Assembly: GCA_014058105.1 (NCBI GenBank)
Contig: JACGCM010001798.1
Location: 1,991,001-2,055,000, forward strand
Reading direction: 5' to 3'
Length of the DNA stretch: 64,000 bases
From: Kingdonia uniflora
Lineage: Eukaryota; Streptophyta; Magnoliopsida; Ranunculales; Circaeasteraceae
Positions within the stretch are counted from its first letter, which is position 1, and the number at the start of each line of letters is the position of its first letter. Under the pieces are notes generated by a model. The model saw only the letters and a program-made list of their open reading frames with translations. It did no database searches and was not told the origin of the DNA. The position numbers and the translations under genes were made by a program. Below, one piece after another: positions 26,098 to 38,103 of the stretch.

Positions 26098-28560
26098 GTT
26101 TGCAATATCTTAATCTTTCTTATGAGGGTTTCGGTGGTAAGCTTCCTCATCAACTAGGTAATCTTTCTAATCTCCATTACCTTAGCCTTAGTGGACTTGA
26201 CATGGTGGAGGCGGTTGACAATCTTGAATGGCTTTCTCATCTTTCTCACCTAGAACATCTTGACATGAGTGGCATAGACCTCAGCAAGGCATCCAATTGG
26301 CTACAGGTGATTAACATGCTTCCTTCTTTATTAGAATTGCGTCTATCATCCTGTTATCTCAATTACTTTCCCTCTCTTCCGTATTATAACTTTACTGCTC
26401 TTGAGGTACTCGATCTGAGTGACAACAACTTCAATTCTCCTCTTCCGGACTGGTTCTCTAGTCTCAACAATCTTCTTTCACTTAGTCTGAGAAGAAATTC
26501 CTTTCAAGGTTCGATTCCTCGTGTTCTTCAGAATTTAACTGCTCTTAGAGTCCTTGACCTTTCTTTCAACTCCTATTTTAACTCAACAATACCCGACTGG
26601 TTTGATAACCTGACTTCGGTCACAAGCCTCAACCTCGGTTACAACTACCTTGAAGGCGAGATACCCAATTTCTTCAGAAATCTTTGCAGATTCGTAGATC
26701 TTGATCTGTTTGATAACAATTTCAAAGGGGACATAACTGGGTTTTTAACAAGTTTATCCCTATGCGTCCCTTCCAGCTTAGAGTCTATCGATTTGGGAAG
26801 GAACAAACTTCTTTCAGGTTCTTTACCAAGTCAGCTCGGAAATCTTATAAATCTCAAGGAACTTAGTCTAGGAGGCAACTCATTTTCTGGTCCTATTCCG
26901 GTGTCCATAGGAGGATTGAGATCATTAAGATTCTTATATCTTAGTAATAATAATTTCAACGGTGTCATCGGTGAAACACACTTTGCCAATTTGACAAGAT
27001 TACAAATTTTATACTTATCCACAAACTCACTGGCTCTCAATGTTAGCTCCGCCTGGATTCCGAAATTTCAACTTACAGAACTAGATCTATCATCCTGTAA
27101 ATTGAAATACCCACAATTCCCCGCATGGCTTCGCACACAAAACTCTCTTCGGAAGATAAGCTTATCTAATGCAAGTATTTCAGATAACGTCCCCACTTGG
27201 GTTTGGAGTTTCTCTTCACAACTCATCTTCTTAGATCTTTCCAACAACCAGATTAAGTGGGAGTTGCCAAATATGTTGCCACGTTATTCTTTTTTGGGTT
27301 CCAACAACTTCCAAGGCCTCCTATCACGTCTAACTTCTAATGTCTATGAACTAACCTCTCCAACAATTCTGTTTCAGGGAATATGTCATTCTTCTTTTGC
27401 AATCCTTTGAATGAAACATATCGACTCTCAGCTCTTGATCTCTCGGACAACCTTCTGGTAGGAGAAATTCCAAACTGTTGGATGCATTTGACGTCTTTAC
27501 GGTTGGTAAATCTGGATAACAATAATCTATCTGGGAATATTCCGAGCTCCATGGGTTCTTTAATTTCATTGAAATCGTTCCACGTGCGCAATAATTCAAT
27601 ATCCGGAGAGCTGCCGTCAAGTTTGCAAAATTGCACACGGTTACGAACCATGGAACTTGGCGACAATGAATTGTCTGGTAGCATACCAGCATGGATCGGA
27701 AAAAACCTGCCAAATCTCGCGGCCCTTGGCTTACGTTCTAATAAATTTAAGGGTGAGATTCCACGTGAACTCTGCGATCTCACTTCTCTCCAAACATTAG
27801 ATGTTGCACATAACAATCTATCAGGAGCCATACCTCGATGTTTTAGCAATCTTAACGCCATGGCTACCATGATAGGCACAAGTTTTGAGCTATATACTCC
27901 ACGTTTTAATGAAAAGATTCTACTGGGTTCGAAAGGATTGTTACTTGAATACACCCGCAGCACTCTTGAACTTGTAACAAGCATGGATCTTTCATATAAC
28001 AGTTTATCCGGAGAGATTCCACAAGAGATAACAAGTCTTTTGAGATTGTGATACTTGCTATTATCCAATAACCATTTCACAGGAAATCCAGAGAAGATTG
28101 GCAACATGGTATTACTTGAAAATCTCAATCTCTCAAGAAACCAACTTGCGGGGAAAATTCCTCGTAGTATCTCAAGGTTAACTTCTTTGAATCAATTGAA
28201 CTTATCATATAACAACTTATCTGGAGAAATTCCAACAGGTTCTCAGCTCCAAACCTTTACCGAGTCGAGCTATGTCAGTAACGACGCCCTTTGTGGGACT
28301 CCCCTTCTGAAGAAGTGCAAAGGAAATGGTTCTGGTGAAACTCCTAATACACAAGCTCAAGATAGTGATGAGTATGACATGATGGAATAGTTTTATGTGA
28401 CTGTTGGACCAGGATTTGTAGTAGGCCTTGCAGGTTTTTGTGCAGCTCTAGTATTTATGGACAAATGGAGGTTAGGTTATTTTCGATTCGTAGAAGATAT
28501 GAAAGACATTTCTGAGGGGCAAACTGGGGAATTTTTGTGTTCCCGGTGCACTTTGTGCTG
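26098..28560 (+). pseudogene. LRR receptor-like protein (EIX/Cf type) inserted in the SHOC1 copy
   Basis: Intronless run of about 25-30 leucine-rich repeats of the plant extracellular type (LxxLxxLxLxxNxLxGxIP), e.g. LRVLDLSFNS, LDLSNNQI, MDLSYNSLSGEIP, NLSYNNLSGEIPTGSQLQTF. It ends with the LCGTPL cap, an acidic spacer, a membrane segment (GPGFVVGLAGFCAALVF, about 28405-28455) and a short cytoplasmic tail at WRLGYFRFVEDMKD. This is the architecture of kinase-less receptor-like proteins that sense pathogen or symbiont molecules at the cell surface. The N-terminal signal peptide and first repeats are missing. Defects: frameshift near 27380, TGA at 28049-28051, TAG replacing the conserved Trp at 28388-28390. 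Pseudogene. Confidence 0.85.
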
Positions 28561-28993
28561 GTGCCGATGTACCTAAGGATACACAGTTGAAAGTGGTAAT
28601 TCTCTTTTCTTTGCATGAACATATATACCATAATTAATCATTTTTGGTAGGATTTGAAGCATTGACTTCAAGGAATGATCAATGAGTTATAGGTTTTTTG
28701 TTTCTTTTTTCAACTTTATCCACTGTACAAATTATTGGTTCTATAATGATATACGCAATTATCCCAGACATAAAGCCATAGTGACATACGCATTAAATTC
28801 TGATGCTTCCTGGTAACTTTTGCGGACTAAGACCCACAAATGATAGATAGCTTTGTGCAGTGTACAAGCGAGATTTGTGGAGGGTCTGAAACTTATTCAT
28901 CCAAACACTAGTTTAAATTCAGTAAAATTTATAGCAAAGCTGGATTTTACTGTAATTTTTTAACCATGGTTTACTTTTGTAACAGTCTTGCAG

Positions 28994-31822
28994 AATAGAA
29001 TGTCTAAGAATGTTAATGATCAAGAGTTTGAAGAACTACTTAGATTTCGTCCCATTGAGGAAAAACAAAAGTCCGCAGTATCTTCGGAACCTGCACATAA
29101 TGTGAAAGCCCGCAGAGTGCCTATTTCAGTTTCTAATATGCCATTTTCCATGAGGTCGGAATGTAGTCAGACCAGAATGCCTTCTTTTCCTAATATAGTT
29201 GTTATTGTGAACACTTTTGGTAAAGAAATGCTAATATCTCGAAGAAGCTCTTATCAAAAGATCTTAGCAATAGATAAAGGAGGAGCTCAAGTTGTGGAAC
29301 GCGAAATTGATTTGCCTGTGGATCTTATCTTTAGTGCCGCAATTTGCTTAGTATGGCATAATTGCATAAACATTGGGGAGAATACGACTACTAAAGAAGC
29401 TTCTTCATGTTTTCCCTTATGCGTTGAGAATATTGCCATAAACATTTTGACGTCACTGAGTTTTGCTTTCAGCAACTGCATTATGGTAATTTGTCTTTCT
29501 GTCTATTAAATCCTTGATTCTGAACTATTTGTTTCCAAATAAAAGGAAGTTATTGAGATTGGCTTTATTGCTCACTTTCTCTGCCTTATCCATCTATCTA
29601 TAAACGATCAACTTCTATATGATAAAAATGACATTCAAATCTGTAAAAGGTAAACCGGCGAAGGCACTGAGACATTAATAGATAGTCTCTCCATGAACAA
29701 ACAATGATGTTTGGTGAAGTGAAAATTTCATTTTCTCTTAATGTAATTGCACTAGAAATCAGAAAGGAAATAATGGTCCAAAGATCAAATTCATGAGATA
29801 CCATAGTGGCCAAGGAACAATAATTTAAATATATAAAGAGAGCTTGAGAAATGTGAAAATCCTAGGTTTATATTCTCAGATAGGACAAAATATCAGACTT
29901 CTTATTTTTTGTATCAAAGTGTACAGTACAAAGATTTGCATTTACAATTTGAATTCAAAATATGTTATTTCTTGCACCTATTACAGTACAAAGATTTTAA
30001 TTCTCTATATCAGTTGCTGAAAGAATAAAGTCAACAAAATTTGTAACCCTGTTTATCTCCTGTTTCTCTTCTAGATCTTCGAAGGGGAAAGCAAATTTCT
30101 CTATTCCATAATGGAATTATCAGATGAACTTTACGCTGCTGCAGCTAGTTTGGGAATAGATTTACAGCTCTCCTGCTCATACTCACCTGAGTTTACTGAT
30201 GAAATTATTCTGAGCTGTATCAATTACAGCATAAAGTTAAATAGAGGTCTCTATCCCAAAATGCTTGACTCGGAATATCTTGCCGAGACTTTTCTTACCA
30301 AGTTTCCATCAATTAGTCCACTCTTAGCTCATGCAATATTATCTTCTGGAAGCAGGCTTGTAGAATTCTTAGAGTGGTCACGTGACCGCAAAATTCAGGC
30401 AATATGAAAGTATAGGGTTTCAGATGAAAGTATTGCTCTGTTTAATGCTCTATGCAAATATGGAGAACAGGAATATTCTAAATCTGGAATGATAGATTGC
30501 TCTTCAGGATCTTCTGTGCCTGACTCAGGAAACAGTAGTTCGAATCTAGAGTTCCCAAGAAAAAAACAAAAGTGTATAGGAAGACCTCCCTCAGCTAAGG
30601 TACCTAGAGTGTACCAGCCACTTGAGTCGTGGATTTCTTCCAAAAGTCACGGCGTCTTGGACGAGAATCACGAGATTGAGATGTTCAAATTTACTCTTAA
30701 TGATGAATTTTTTGAACACATACCTGGGTTAGCTGACGGTATGGTTAATGATTTGGGTTGGAATGGCAAAGCTAAATCTGAGAAGGCAGACTTCATAGGT
30801 GAAGTTATTGACCTTGGTAACACTTCCTTTTTGGGTGAAGATTTCTCACCCATTCCAAGTAATGCATGTTTTTCACCAGAATTCGGAAGAGGTATGTCAT
30901 TTGGAGGCTCTTTAAGTAAAAGAGTTTCACCACCAATACCTTCAAGTAATTGTCCTTCCTACCCGACCTCGGCAGGGATCACTTCGAACTCAGAGAAATC
31001 TTCAAAGGATCATAATCAAATGTTTAATGAAGATTTCTGGGCTGATATGCATATAAAAGATGACAACAAAGATGATATGCCCCTACAGTTGGGAAGACAG
31101 TTTTTACAGGAGGAGATTACTCCAAGGTCTACAAGTTCTTATGGTGGAACACCGTTATCAAATGCTATTCATTCATCAAAGCTACAACGAGGGTCACCCT
31201 GGACAGTTGAGTTTCTTAACAAAATCAAGGAGAAGAGCAGAATGCATCAGAAATCACGTTTATCTGACACTACTGACTCTTGTTACGGGTATCCTAATAG
31301 CGTTGAAAGAATTGCCAAAAGAAAAAGTCCATCTACGCTTGATTGTTACAGATATCAAGGAGGAGGGAGAAATTCCAAGAGGATATTCAAACAAAAGTGT
31401 CAAAAGCAACAACTCATACCACAACTCTTTGGCTCATACAAAAGTGAGAAGGCTTCATGTTCCCTTACTCCTGCATACACCCCCATGGACAAAAGAGCTA
31501 GTCAGGTTTGTCTCAGCTCAACTCTTATTTATTAAACATCTCTAGAGACGTCAAAACACGAACGCCAGCGAGATACAAATAATAAACCTATGATGCATTT
31601 CTCAATGGCATTTGACCACAATGCGTAGGACGTTTATGTGTTTTTTCTTTTGTCTCTAGAGATGTTTAAATTTTTGGTTACAAGCAGTAAGGTAACTGCA
31701 TGAAATTCTAAAGCTTAACGCAGAAATTGCCTTTTGCGAGGATGGGAAAGGAAAAGCAAAGTAAACTGATATGGAGTGTTGGAAAATATCCAGGGTCGTT
31801 GTGGGAAGAGAGACTTAAATGA
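28994..31822 (+). pseudogene. SHOC1: SHOC1-like meiotic crossover gene, captured 3' part to its natural stop
   Basis: Exons 28994-29485, 30075-31505 and 31724-31822, all with GT-AG edges. Motifs: RRSSYQKILAIDKGGAQVVEREI and CVENIAINILTSLSFAFSNCIMIFEGESKFL across the first splice (XPF-nuclease-like core). Then SLGIDLQLSCSYS, TFLTKFPSISPLLAHAILSS (helix-hairpin-helix-like) and EFLEWS, a Ser-rich tail, and a last exon ending WSVG...ERLK. One in-frame TGA at 30405-30407 interrupts an otherwise open 1.4-kb exon; CGA to TGA by C deamination is the likely cause. Reading frame is otherwise well kept, suggesting fairly recent capture. Confidence 0.8.
31534..31667. repeat. Small MITE with perfect 16-bp terminal inverted repeat
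   Basis: AAACATCTCTAGAGAC at 31534-31549 is repeated as its exact complement at 31652-31667, separated by ~100 bp of non-coding DNA. It sits in the last intron of the SHOC1 copy. TA/TTA at both edges could be the target duplication but cannot be separated from the repeat. Confidence 0.6.
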
Positions 31823-31910
31823 AGTTCAGGATGTTAATTTTTTTACTGGTAAAAACCCTAACATTGTACTTATTGTATTTCCAAGTTCATGTTACTTTAT
31901 TACGTATTAA

Positions 31911-31982
31911 GAGCATCTCCAAAGCCTTGCTATCCAAAATGCGGGCGAAGGTCTTAATTTGAAGTTAGAATTTGAGATGCTC
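31911..31982. mobile_element. Very short (72-bp) Harbinger-type MITE
   Basis: Starts GAGCATCTCCAAAG and ends TTTGAGATGCTC (10-bp perfect terminal inversion), flanked by TAA at 31908-31910 and 31983-31985. The same end sequence is used by the elements at 12647 and 53374. Confidence 0.6.
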
Positions 31983-32524
31983 TAACCAGTTCCGTCTTTT
32001 TTGCTACAGTATACCCGGCATTATTCTCACTGCTTGGCGAGCTCTTGTAATTTGTAACTTTGTATATCATACAAATATATCATGTCACAAATCCTAGCTT
32101 TAGCAAGGTTTTTCTTCAACATATCTTTACAAGTCATTACATTTTCGATAAAGTTGCTGCAACCTCTATATTGCATCCATGACCTATTGACCTGTCACTT
32201 ATCTCCTGTTTTAGAACTACAATTGAAGAAATTTGGTCCTAGAGTAGATGTTTCATAACTTTTATAGCTCCTACTATTATTAGGTAGATTTATGATGTAG
32301 AGTAAAATCAATTAGGTAGTAAAGAAAATATGAGAATTCTAAGTAATGTCCTACTTTTTAAACCTTGACGAAATATGAGAATTCTAAGTAATCAATTAGG
32401 TTTACTATGCATTAGGGGCAATCCTACTCTTTTCTTTACTTTCCTACTTTTATAAATCTAATTGAATTAGAATTCTAAATAATGTCCGTAAGAAAATATA
32501 AGAGCAGCTAATGATATAAATCAC

Positions 32525-33337
32525 TCCGAGTTTTTACTAAAAGTTGGTAATGGTGAATGTAACGTTGCTCCCGACGATGGAATGACTCGCATGCCTGACG
32601 AGATGGTTTTAAATTTTGAAGATGGAAATTCAATACACAATTTGATTGACTTTACTTTCCCAAAACTGACTAAGATGGCCAATGATAGAGATTATATGAC
32701 AAACTGGCTATTCTAACACCTTTAAACGAGCATGTGGATTTAGTTAATAATCACATAATTAGATCTTTTCCTGGTATGCCAGTTATTTATTATTCAATTG
32801 ATACTGTTGAGAATGGTCCCCATAACTTATATACATCAGAATTTCTAAACTCAACTATTCCTGGTGGTTTACCTCCACTTAAATTGACCCTAAAGATAGG
32901 TGCGCCAATTATGTTGTTACGAAATATCAGTTCAAAACATGGATTGTGTAATGGCACTAGATTGGTATGCAAAAGATTTGATAAAAACGTAATAGTGGCA
33001 ACAATAATTACTGGACATAATAAAGATCAAGATGTCTTCATACCACGTATATCATTAAGACCTTCAGAAAACGTTAACCTTCCTTTCGTTCTTGTTCGTC
33101 GACAATTTCCTATACGTTTATGTTTTACACTTACAATAAACAAATCACAAGAACAAACAATCCCTAGAACTGCCATTTTCTTACCAGAACGGGTATTCAG
33201 CCATGGACAATTATACGTTGCTCTGTCTAGAGGTGTATCAAGAAATACGACTAGACATTTAATACAAAATGGTAAATTAAATAGAGAACCAGAGTACACA
33301 CTCTCAATGTTGTGTATAAAGAAGTTTTTAAACTAAA
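32525..33337 (+). pseudogene. Helitron helicase, C-terminal fragment
   Basis: Coding from about 32530 with one frame break near 32715. The main frame from 32734 (ATG-like codon within a longer frame) encodes about 200 residues ending with TAA at 33335-33337. It carries late helicase motifs of the PIF1-like domain of Helitron transposases: LLRNISSKHGLCNGTRLVCK, QFPIRLCFTLTINKSQEQT and SHGQLYVALSRG. The Rep nuclease and N-terminal helicase motifs are absent. Host PIF1 helicases lack the GLCNGTRL-style wording, so a Helitron origin is preferred. An A-rich stretch follows at 33336-33361. Confidence 0.85.
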
Positions 33338-33849
33338 AAAAAAAAAAAATAAAAAAAAAAAATGATTATAGTAGTTTTCATGTTAATTAGGTATAATAAA
33401 TCAATAAATAATCTTATTTATATAACTATATACATTATTTACTCGTATGTTTAAGCCAGAATGCACTAATTGCCAAGGAATATGTTGCCAGTAATTTTAG
33501 TATGGATTTTGTTTGCTCAATAAAAGGTACCTTAAATGTTACAAAGGAATAGTTGCAGTACAACTCATGCTATTAATTGATCTGCAACTTTTCGCTACCT
33601 TATTTGTGGTTATTTGTGGTTATTTGGTACATTAATAACAGTAACTATTTTCATGTTTATTATAAGGTTCTCAATATTATGCCTTTTAATCATACATGTG
33701 TATGTGAATATCCTTTATGAGCTTTCATTTGGTTGGTACGTTCAGCATTGAATCCATAGAATCACTGAACAAAAGGTACTATTCTTATTTTGTTATGTCA
33801 ATTACCCTTTGTCTCATTTTGTCTATCTTTTATTTTATATCATTCTTCT

Positions 33850-34014
33850 CTATTTAAAGAGGGTACTTACCAGTCTCCGAGGACATTGAACTTGTTTGAT
33901 ATTTTGAATTCTGATAAGTTGGTGCTTATGAAGCCAACACTGGATTACTTGAACGAGAGGTACGGGGTTCAAGTTGGGGATGATGAAGAGGAAGAAGTAG
34001 TTGTTGAAGGTTAG
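33850..34014 (+). pseudogene. Plastid ribosomal protein L4, C-terminal fragment
   Basis: Reads SPRTLNLFDILNSDKLVL, then DYLNERYGVQV and an acidic tail ending at a stop (34012-34014). This matches the end of the nuclear-encoded chloroplast 50S protein L4 as I recall it. Only the last exon is present; no start or transit peptide. Probably carried by the Helitron whose helicase lies just upstream. Confidence 0.6.
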
Positions 34015-34187
34015 TTTTACTAACTTTTCGTTATGCATTCTATAATCAAAGCTAGCTAAACCAAGCTAAAACACTGAGCATAGGGATTTATTAGATTTTG
34101 AAGTTGCTCAAAATTGAAACAGAATATGAGGTTCGGGATGATATCGATGATAGCATGATACTTCATTAGGTTTTGGGAGGAATTAAA

Positions 34188-35474
34188 GACATGAAAAGTT
34201 CTCTGTTGAAAACTGAGGATCAGAAACAACAATTATTGGTATTTGAGAAGTCAGTTCTCATTGTTTTTTTTGGAGCAATTGAAATCAGAAGCCGTTGAAC
34301 TTGAATTGGAGAGAAACATCTTTGACCAGGAACTCATGATGAAGAATCAAAAGATACTAATGCTGCAAAACGAGAAACATGAATTCATGGGTGCGATCGA
34401 ACAGTTGAGATTAAAAGTGATAATCCATGATGCGCGAGAGGAAGTATTAAAGGCAGAAATGGAAAGTCAATACGCAAGGTTGTCAGATTTGCAAGAGACA
34501 TACCTGGTTTCACAAAATGAAAACTCTAAGTTACTCCAAGAACACGGTTCATTGGTGAAAGCTTTCTCCTGTTCAAATGTCAAAAACAACATGCTAGAAG
34601 AGAAAAATGATGTTATTCTTGGGGAAACCCTGGCTCTAGACATTCGTTCTTTAATTTTCAAGAGTTTTGGTGCTGAGAAAGCTTTGGAAGTAAAATATTT
34701 TGACGAAGAAATGGATCATCTTCAAGGGGTAATTGGAGGTCTTGAGAAGGGGATTAGGTCAATGGTGGAGATGTTGGAAGTGGTACAGATGGAAAAGTTA
34801 AAAATGGAGGAGTCAGTTGAGCTTATGAAGAATGAGCTGAACAGAGAAAAGATTGAAAATGACCAATTGAATGCTAAAGTTGGAACAGTAATTGGTTTGT
34901 TGTGTCTAAAAGAAGTGGAGTTGTTGGAAGCTGGGCAGATGTTTAAGGATACCGAAAACGAGAACGTGAAGTTGGAAAAAAAATGTAAGGGTCTGATCAT
35001 GGAAGCTGATGGGGCCAATGTGATAAGAGAAGTATTGGCGAAGCAAAATGTCAGGCTTTCGGAAGATAACACTCATCACAACATGGAAATCGCGTGTCTT
35101 CCTGAACTAATGAGAAGTTTGAATTACAGCTGACCAAGTTACGTGAAGAAGTTGAAGAACGAAAAAGCGTAGAAGATGAGGTGTTGTCTGAGATCCAAGA
35201 AAAAGGAAATGAGGTTAGCCAATGGGAGACTAGGGCTTCAACATATTATGAAGACCTTCAAATCTCCAACATTTGTGTAGTTTTGTTCGAAGAGAAGGTG
35301 CATGAATATGCTGAAGCATGTGAAAGCTTTGAAGGTGAATTTTTTTCAAAAGATGCAGAGATTGAACAATTGAAAGAAAGACTCATCTTCTTGGAAGGTG
35401 AAAATGAAGGAATGTTAATAATAAAGTCGATAAAAAGGAAACAATTCACCAAACAACCGTCCGAAGATAAGGTT
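34188..35474 (+). pseudogene. NETWORKED1 (NET1/KIP1-like) coiled-coil protein fragment
   Basis: Intronless coiled-coil reading SLLKTEDQKQQLL, SEAVELELERNIF, LQETYLVSQNENSKLL, ILGETLALDIRSLIFKSFG, ALEV, and after a shift YYEDLQIS, EEKVHEYAEACES and EIEQLKERLIFLEGEN. This order matches the long central coiled coil of plant NET1 actin-membrane adaptor proteins. Frameshifts lie in the T run at 34263-34270 and near 35110; a donor-like GT follows 35471. The actin-binding N-terminus is missing. Likely a captured exon fragment. Confidence 0.75.
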
Positions 35475-35570
35475 AATTGCATTTTACCTATTAATATAAT
35501 TTAAATTTATTATTAACAAAATAATTATATATCATAAACGTTTTATTTTTATTTATTATTATTTTTGCAG

Positions 35571-36022
35571 TCTCTAGAAGATGAACTTGATAGTCCTAGA
35601 TCCCCAACTATACCAACTTTGGAAGGCATTCTTACTAAGGTATACAATATAAATAATACACAATATGATACAATTTGTTGCTTACAATTTTATAACACTA
35701 CTAACTGCTATATCTATATGTAAATTTTTACTAGGAAATGCTTGAAAATGACACAACCACTGTTGCTTCAGAGAGAGAACCTACAAATGAAAACCCTATC
35801 TTACAAAAGCATGTGAATCGTAAACTTTTTAGCGTTACCGAAAAGTCTGGTAGAACTGCGTTTGATAACATGGAAGATGTTGAAGATATCAATGATGATA
35901 CCTCAAACGATAGATCCAACAATAATGTTGAAATGGATGATAAGGAAGAAAACATAAACGAAGAAGAGGACAAACTAAATATTATTTTTATTGTAATTCA
36001 ATATTTTATGATTTTCAGATAA
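35571..36022 (+). other. Two exon-like frames, possibly the tail of a Helitron-associated protein
   Basis: 35571-35638 (between AG and GT) reads SLEDELDSPRSPTIPTLEGI and is followed after a short intron-like gap by a frame from 35738 reading HVNRKLFSVTEKSGR with a very acidic end. The style resembles C-terminal tails of the RPA-like proteins encoded by plant Helitrons, but this is only a resemblance. Confidence 0.3.
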
Positions 36023-36270
36023 TCTATATATTTTTCCAACAAAGATTGACTATATTTCTTTCATGTTCTATATTACACCAATTCTTATTTAATAATAATG
36101 TTTCTCATGTAAAAATTAATATATTATACAATCCTTTATATTTTGTTTAGATAAAAAATTAAAAACCAAAACCAACTTCAAATATACCTTCGACACTTAT
36201 TGCCATTTTCCAATAAATACAAATACTATTCACACTTAAAGTCTAAATATTTTTTGAGTATAACGGTCTA

Positions 36271-36290
36271 GCATGCGCGTTAGCGCGTGC
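36271..36290 (+). repeat. Helitron-like terminal hairpin candidate
   Basis: GCATGCGCGTTAGCGCGTGC can form an 8-bp stem with one mismatch and a 4-base loop, and is followed at once by CTAA, which fits the CTRR end of Helitrons. A near copy, in the opposite orientation with similar outer flank (TGCTCGTA), is at 54046-54063. If real, the Helitron would run from before 32525 to about 36294 and enclose the L4 and NET1 fragments. Confidence 0.4.
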
Positions 36291-36603
36291 CTAAGTGCTC
36301 GTAGTTCGTGGCCAAATAACTAGCTAAAACGCGGGATACAAAATTTCATATTTCTATTTCCCTCGTTTCTAAACTCTTTCATCCCCCGTTGTGCTTTAAG
36401 ATTTGTGAAGCAAATTTCTCCCAAAAATCTTCTATCATTTCTCTCTCCGAATCTCTAATCTCATAAGTTTCAATTTATGATTTCTAATCTTCATCTAATA
36501 AGTTTCAATTTCTGATTTCCAATCTTCGAATCTCCAACTTCAGATCATCCACTTTGGGTTTTAAGATCCATGACATCTCTCTCTTGGGAGCAACTACCTA
36601 ATC

Positions 36604-36738
36604 TCTGTGAGAGCAGTTAAAGCAGTTGCACCAAGACCTATTGAGAAAGCCCCAAAATTTTACCCAGCTGATGATGTGAAGAAACCATTGGTGAACAAGA
36701 GGAAACACAAACCCACCAAGCTCGATCAGGTTCGATTT
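36604..36738 (+). pseudogene. RPL6: Cytosolic ribosomal protein L6 exon fragment
   Basis: Reads RAVKAVAPRPIEKAPKFYP then ADDVKKPLVNKRKHKPTKL, the N-terminal half-domain of eukaryotic 60S protein L6, and ends at a donor-like GT (36739). Upstream CT-rich sequence (36310-36600) may be its 5' flank. Only this exon is present. Confidence 0.75.
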
Positions 36739-37225
36739 TTGAGAGATTTAGTTGTTACTCCAATTAGGGTTTCAAATTCATCGTTAGGGTTTATTGTAGT
36801 ATTTATTTATGATAAAATTCATGTTGGTGAAACTCAAATTGAATTGAAATTGAATTTTGTGTTTTTTTTTGGGGCTCTGGAACATTTTGTGTTGACTACA
36901 TAGATACTTAGTGAATGCTTGTTCAGGTTTGGGATTTGTATATTTTGGTTGAAAATTAGGTTCTTATAATAAAAAATCGATCTTTTTGTTACACATTTCA
37001 CTGTGAGGAAAGTTAGATGAAATTTTAGTAATGGGGTTTATGATAATTTTTTTTAGATATTTACCTAGCAATTTTGTTAGTAATTGTATTGCAGAGTGAA
37101 ATTTTAGCAATGGGGTGTTCATACTGATGATTTAGTGTAGAAATGTATAGTTTCGTTAATGATGATAAGTAGTGACTAACTGAGAGCTTACAACTACTGA
37201 AACCATACTTATCTTCTCTTGGCAG

Positions 37226-37430
37226 TTGAGTACACATGGCGCAAAATCGCAGAACAAAACCGAAGATTTTAGTGACTGGTACTCCAGGAACGGGGAAAAC
37301 CACCATGTCGTCTCTGCTTGCTGATGCTGCTCAGCTTCGCCACATTAATGTCGGAGATGTAGTAAAGGAGAAGAACTTATACGATGGTTGGGATAAAAAT
37401 TTAGAGTGTCACTTCATCAACGAAGACCTG
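37226..37430 (+). pseudogene. Adenylate kinase isoenzyme 6 (AK6/Fap7-like), first coding exon
   Basis: Acceptor AG at 37224-37225, ATG at 37236, donor GT at 37431. It encodes 65 residues with the P-loop GTPGTGKTT (residues 15-23), then NVGDVVKEK and [15 protein letters not shown], the signature of the small nuclear/nucleolar adenylate kinase-ATPase used in 18S rRNA maturation. The exon itself has no defect, but no later AK6 exon (zinc-free lid, C-terminal helices) follows before unrelated fragments, so it is a truncated capture. Confidence 0.8.
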
Positions 37431-38103
37431 GTTTGTACTCGTTAAAAAACCTAATCCTTGCCTTTTCCCTATTTTCTTTTTATCAGTGTTTTAAGTTTTG
37501 TTTGTATTGTATTTTCGATTTTACTTCGTGTTACTTGATATAGAATATTAGTGTACGCAGTTAAGTTTTATCGAATATAATTCAAGAGTAAATTGAATAG
37601 TTTGCTTATTAGTTTATAGTTTTGGGATATCAATATGCGGTAGGCGGAGGATAAATTATATTTAACATTTAGTAGAAAGTAAACAAGTCTCAGAAATCTT
37701 TCTCCCATATATCTGAGATGCAGTCAACTTCTCAGTGCACTATCAGCGAGTCTGGAAACAGAACAGGTAAATATATTTCATATGAACTTAACCTCTTATT
37801 AGTAACTTTGATAGTTTACTAAGTCGTCATCAATGTGAAGCAATCATGAGGGAAGTCAATAGAAGGGAGAAGCAAGCTGGAAGATTTTGACACTTACATG
37901 AAGGTAACAATTCTTAAAACAACCATAGTATATACATAAGTATCTCATTAGCTGATTTGACACTGTGTAATAACAAGCCGTTTTCATTAAAGGACTAGAG
38001 GGGACACTTCAACCAGATTTCATTATGAAGGTAATGATTACTTCCACCAAAGATGAAATTTGGGATACCTTATCTGTTTTGAGTCATTTTATATCATAAT
38101 TAA

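Noticed and set aside
23950..31822. SHOC1 as a functional gene of this locus
   Set aside because: In-frame stops, a frameshift and a 2.9-kb LRR interruption, all inside a transposon with clear ends.
32734..33337. Host PIF1 DNA-repair helicase
   Set aside because: Wording of the late motifs and absence of the rest of the protein fit the Helitron helicase better; surrounding sequence is transposon.
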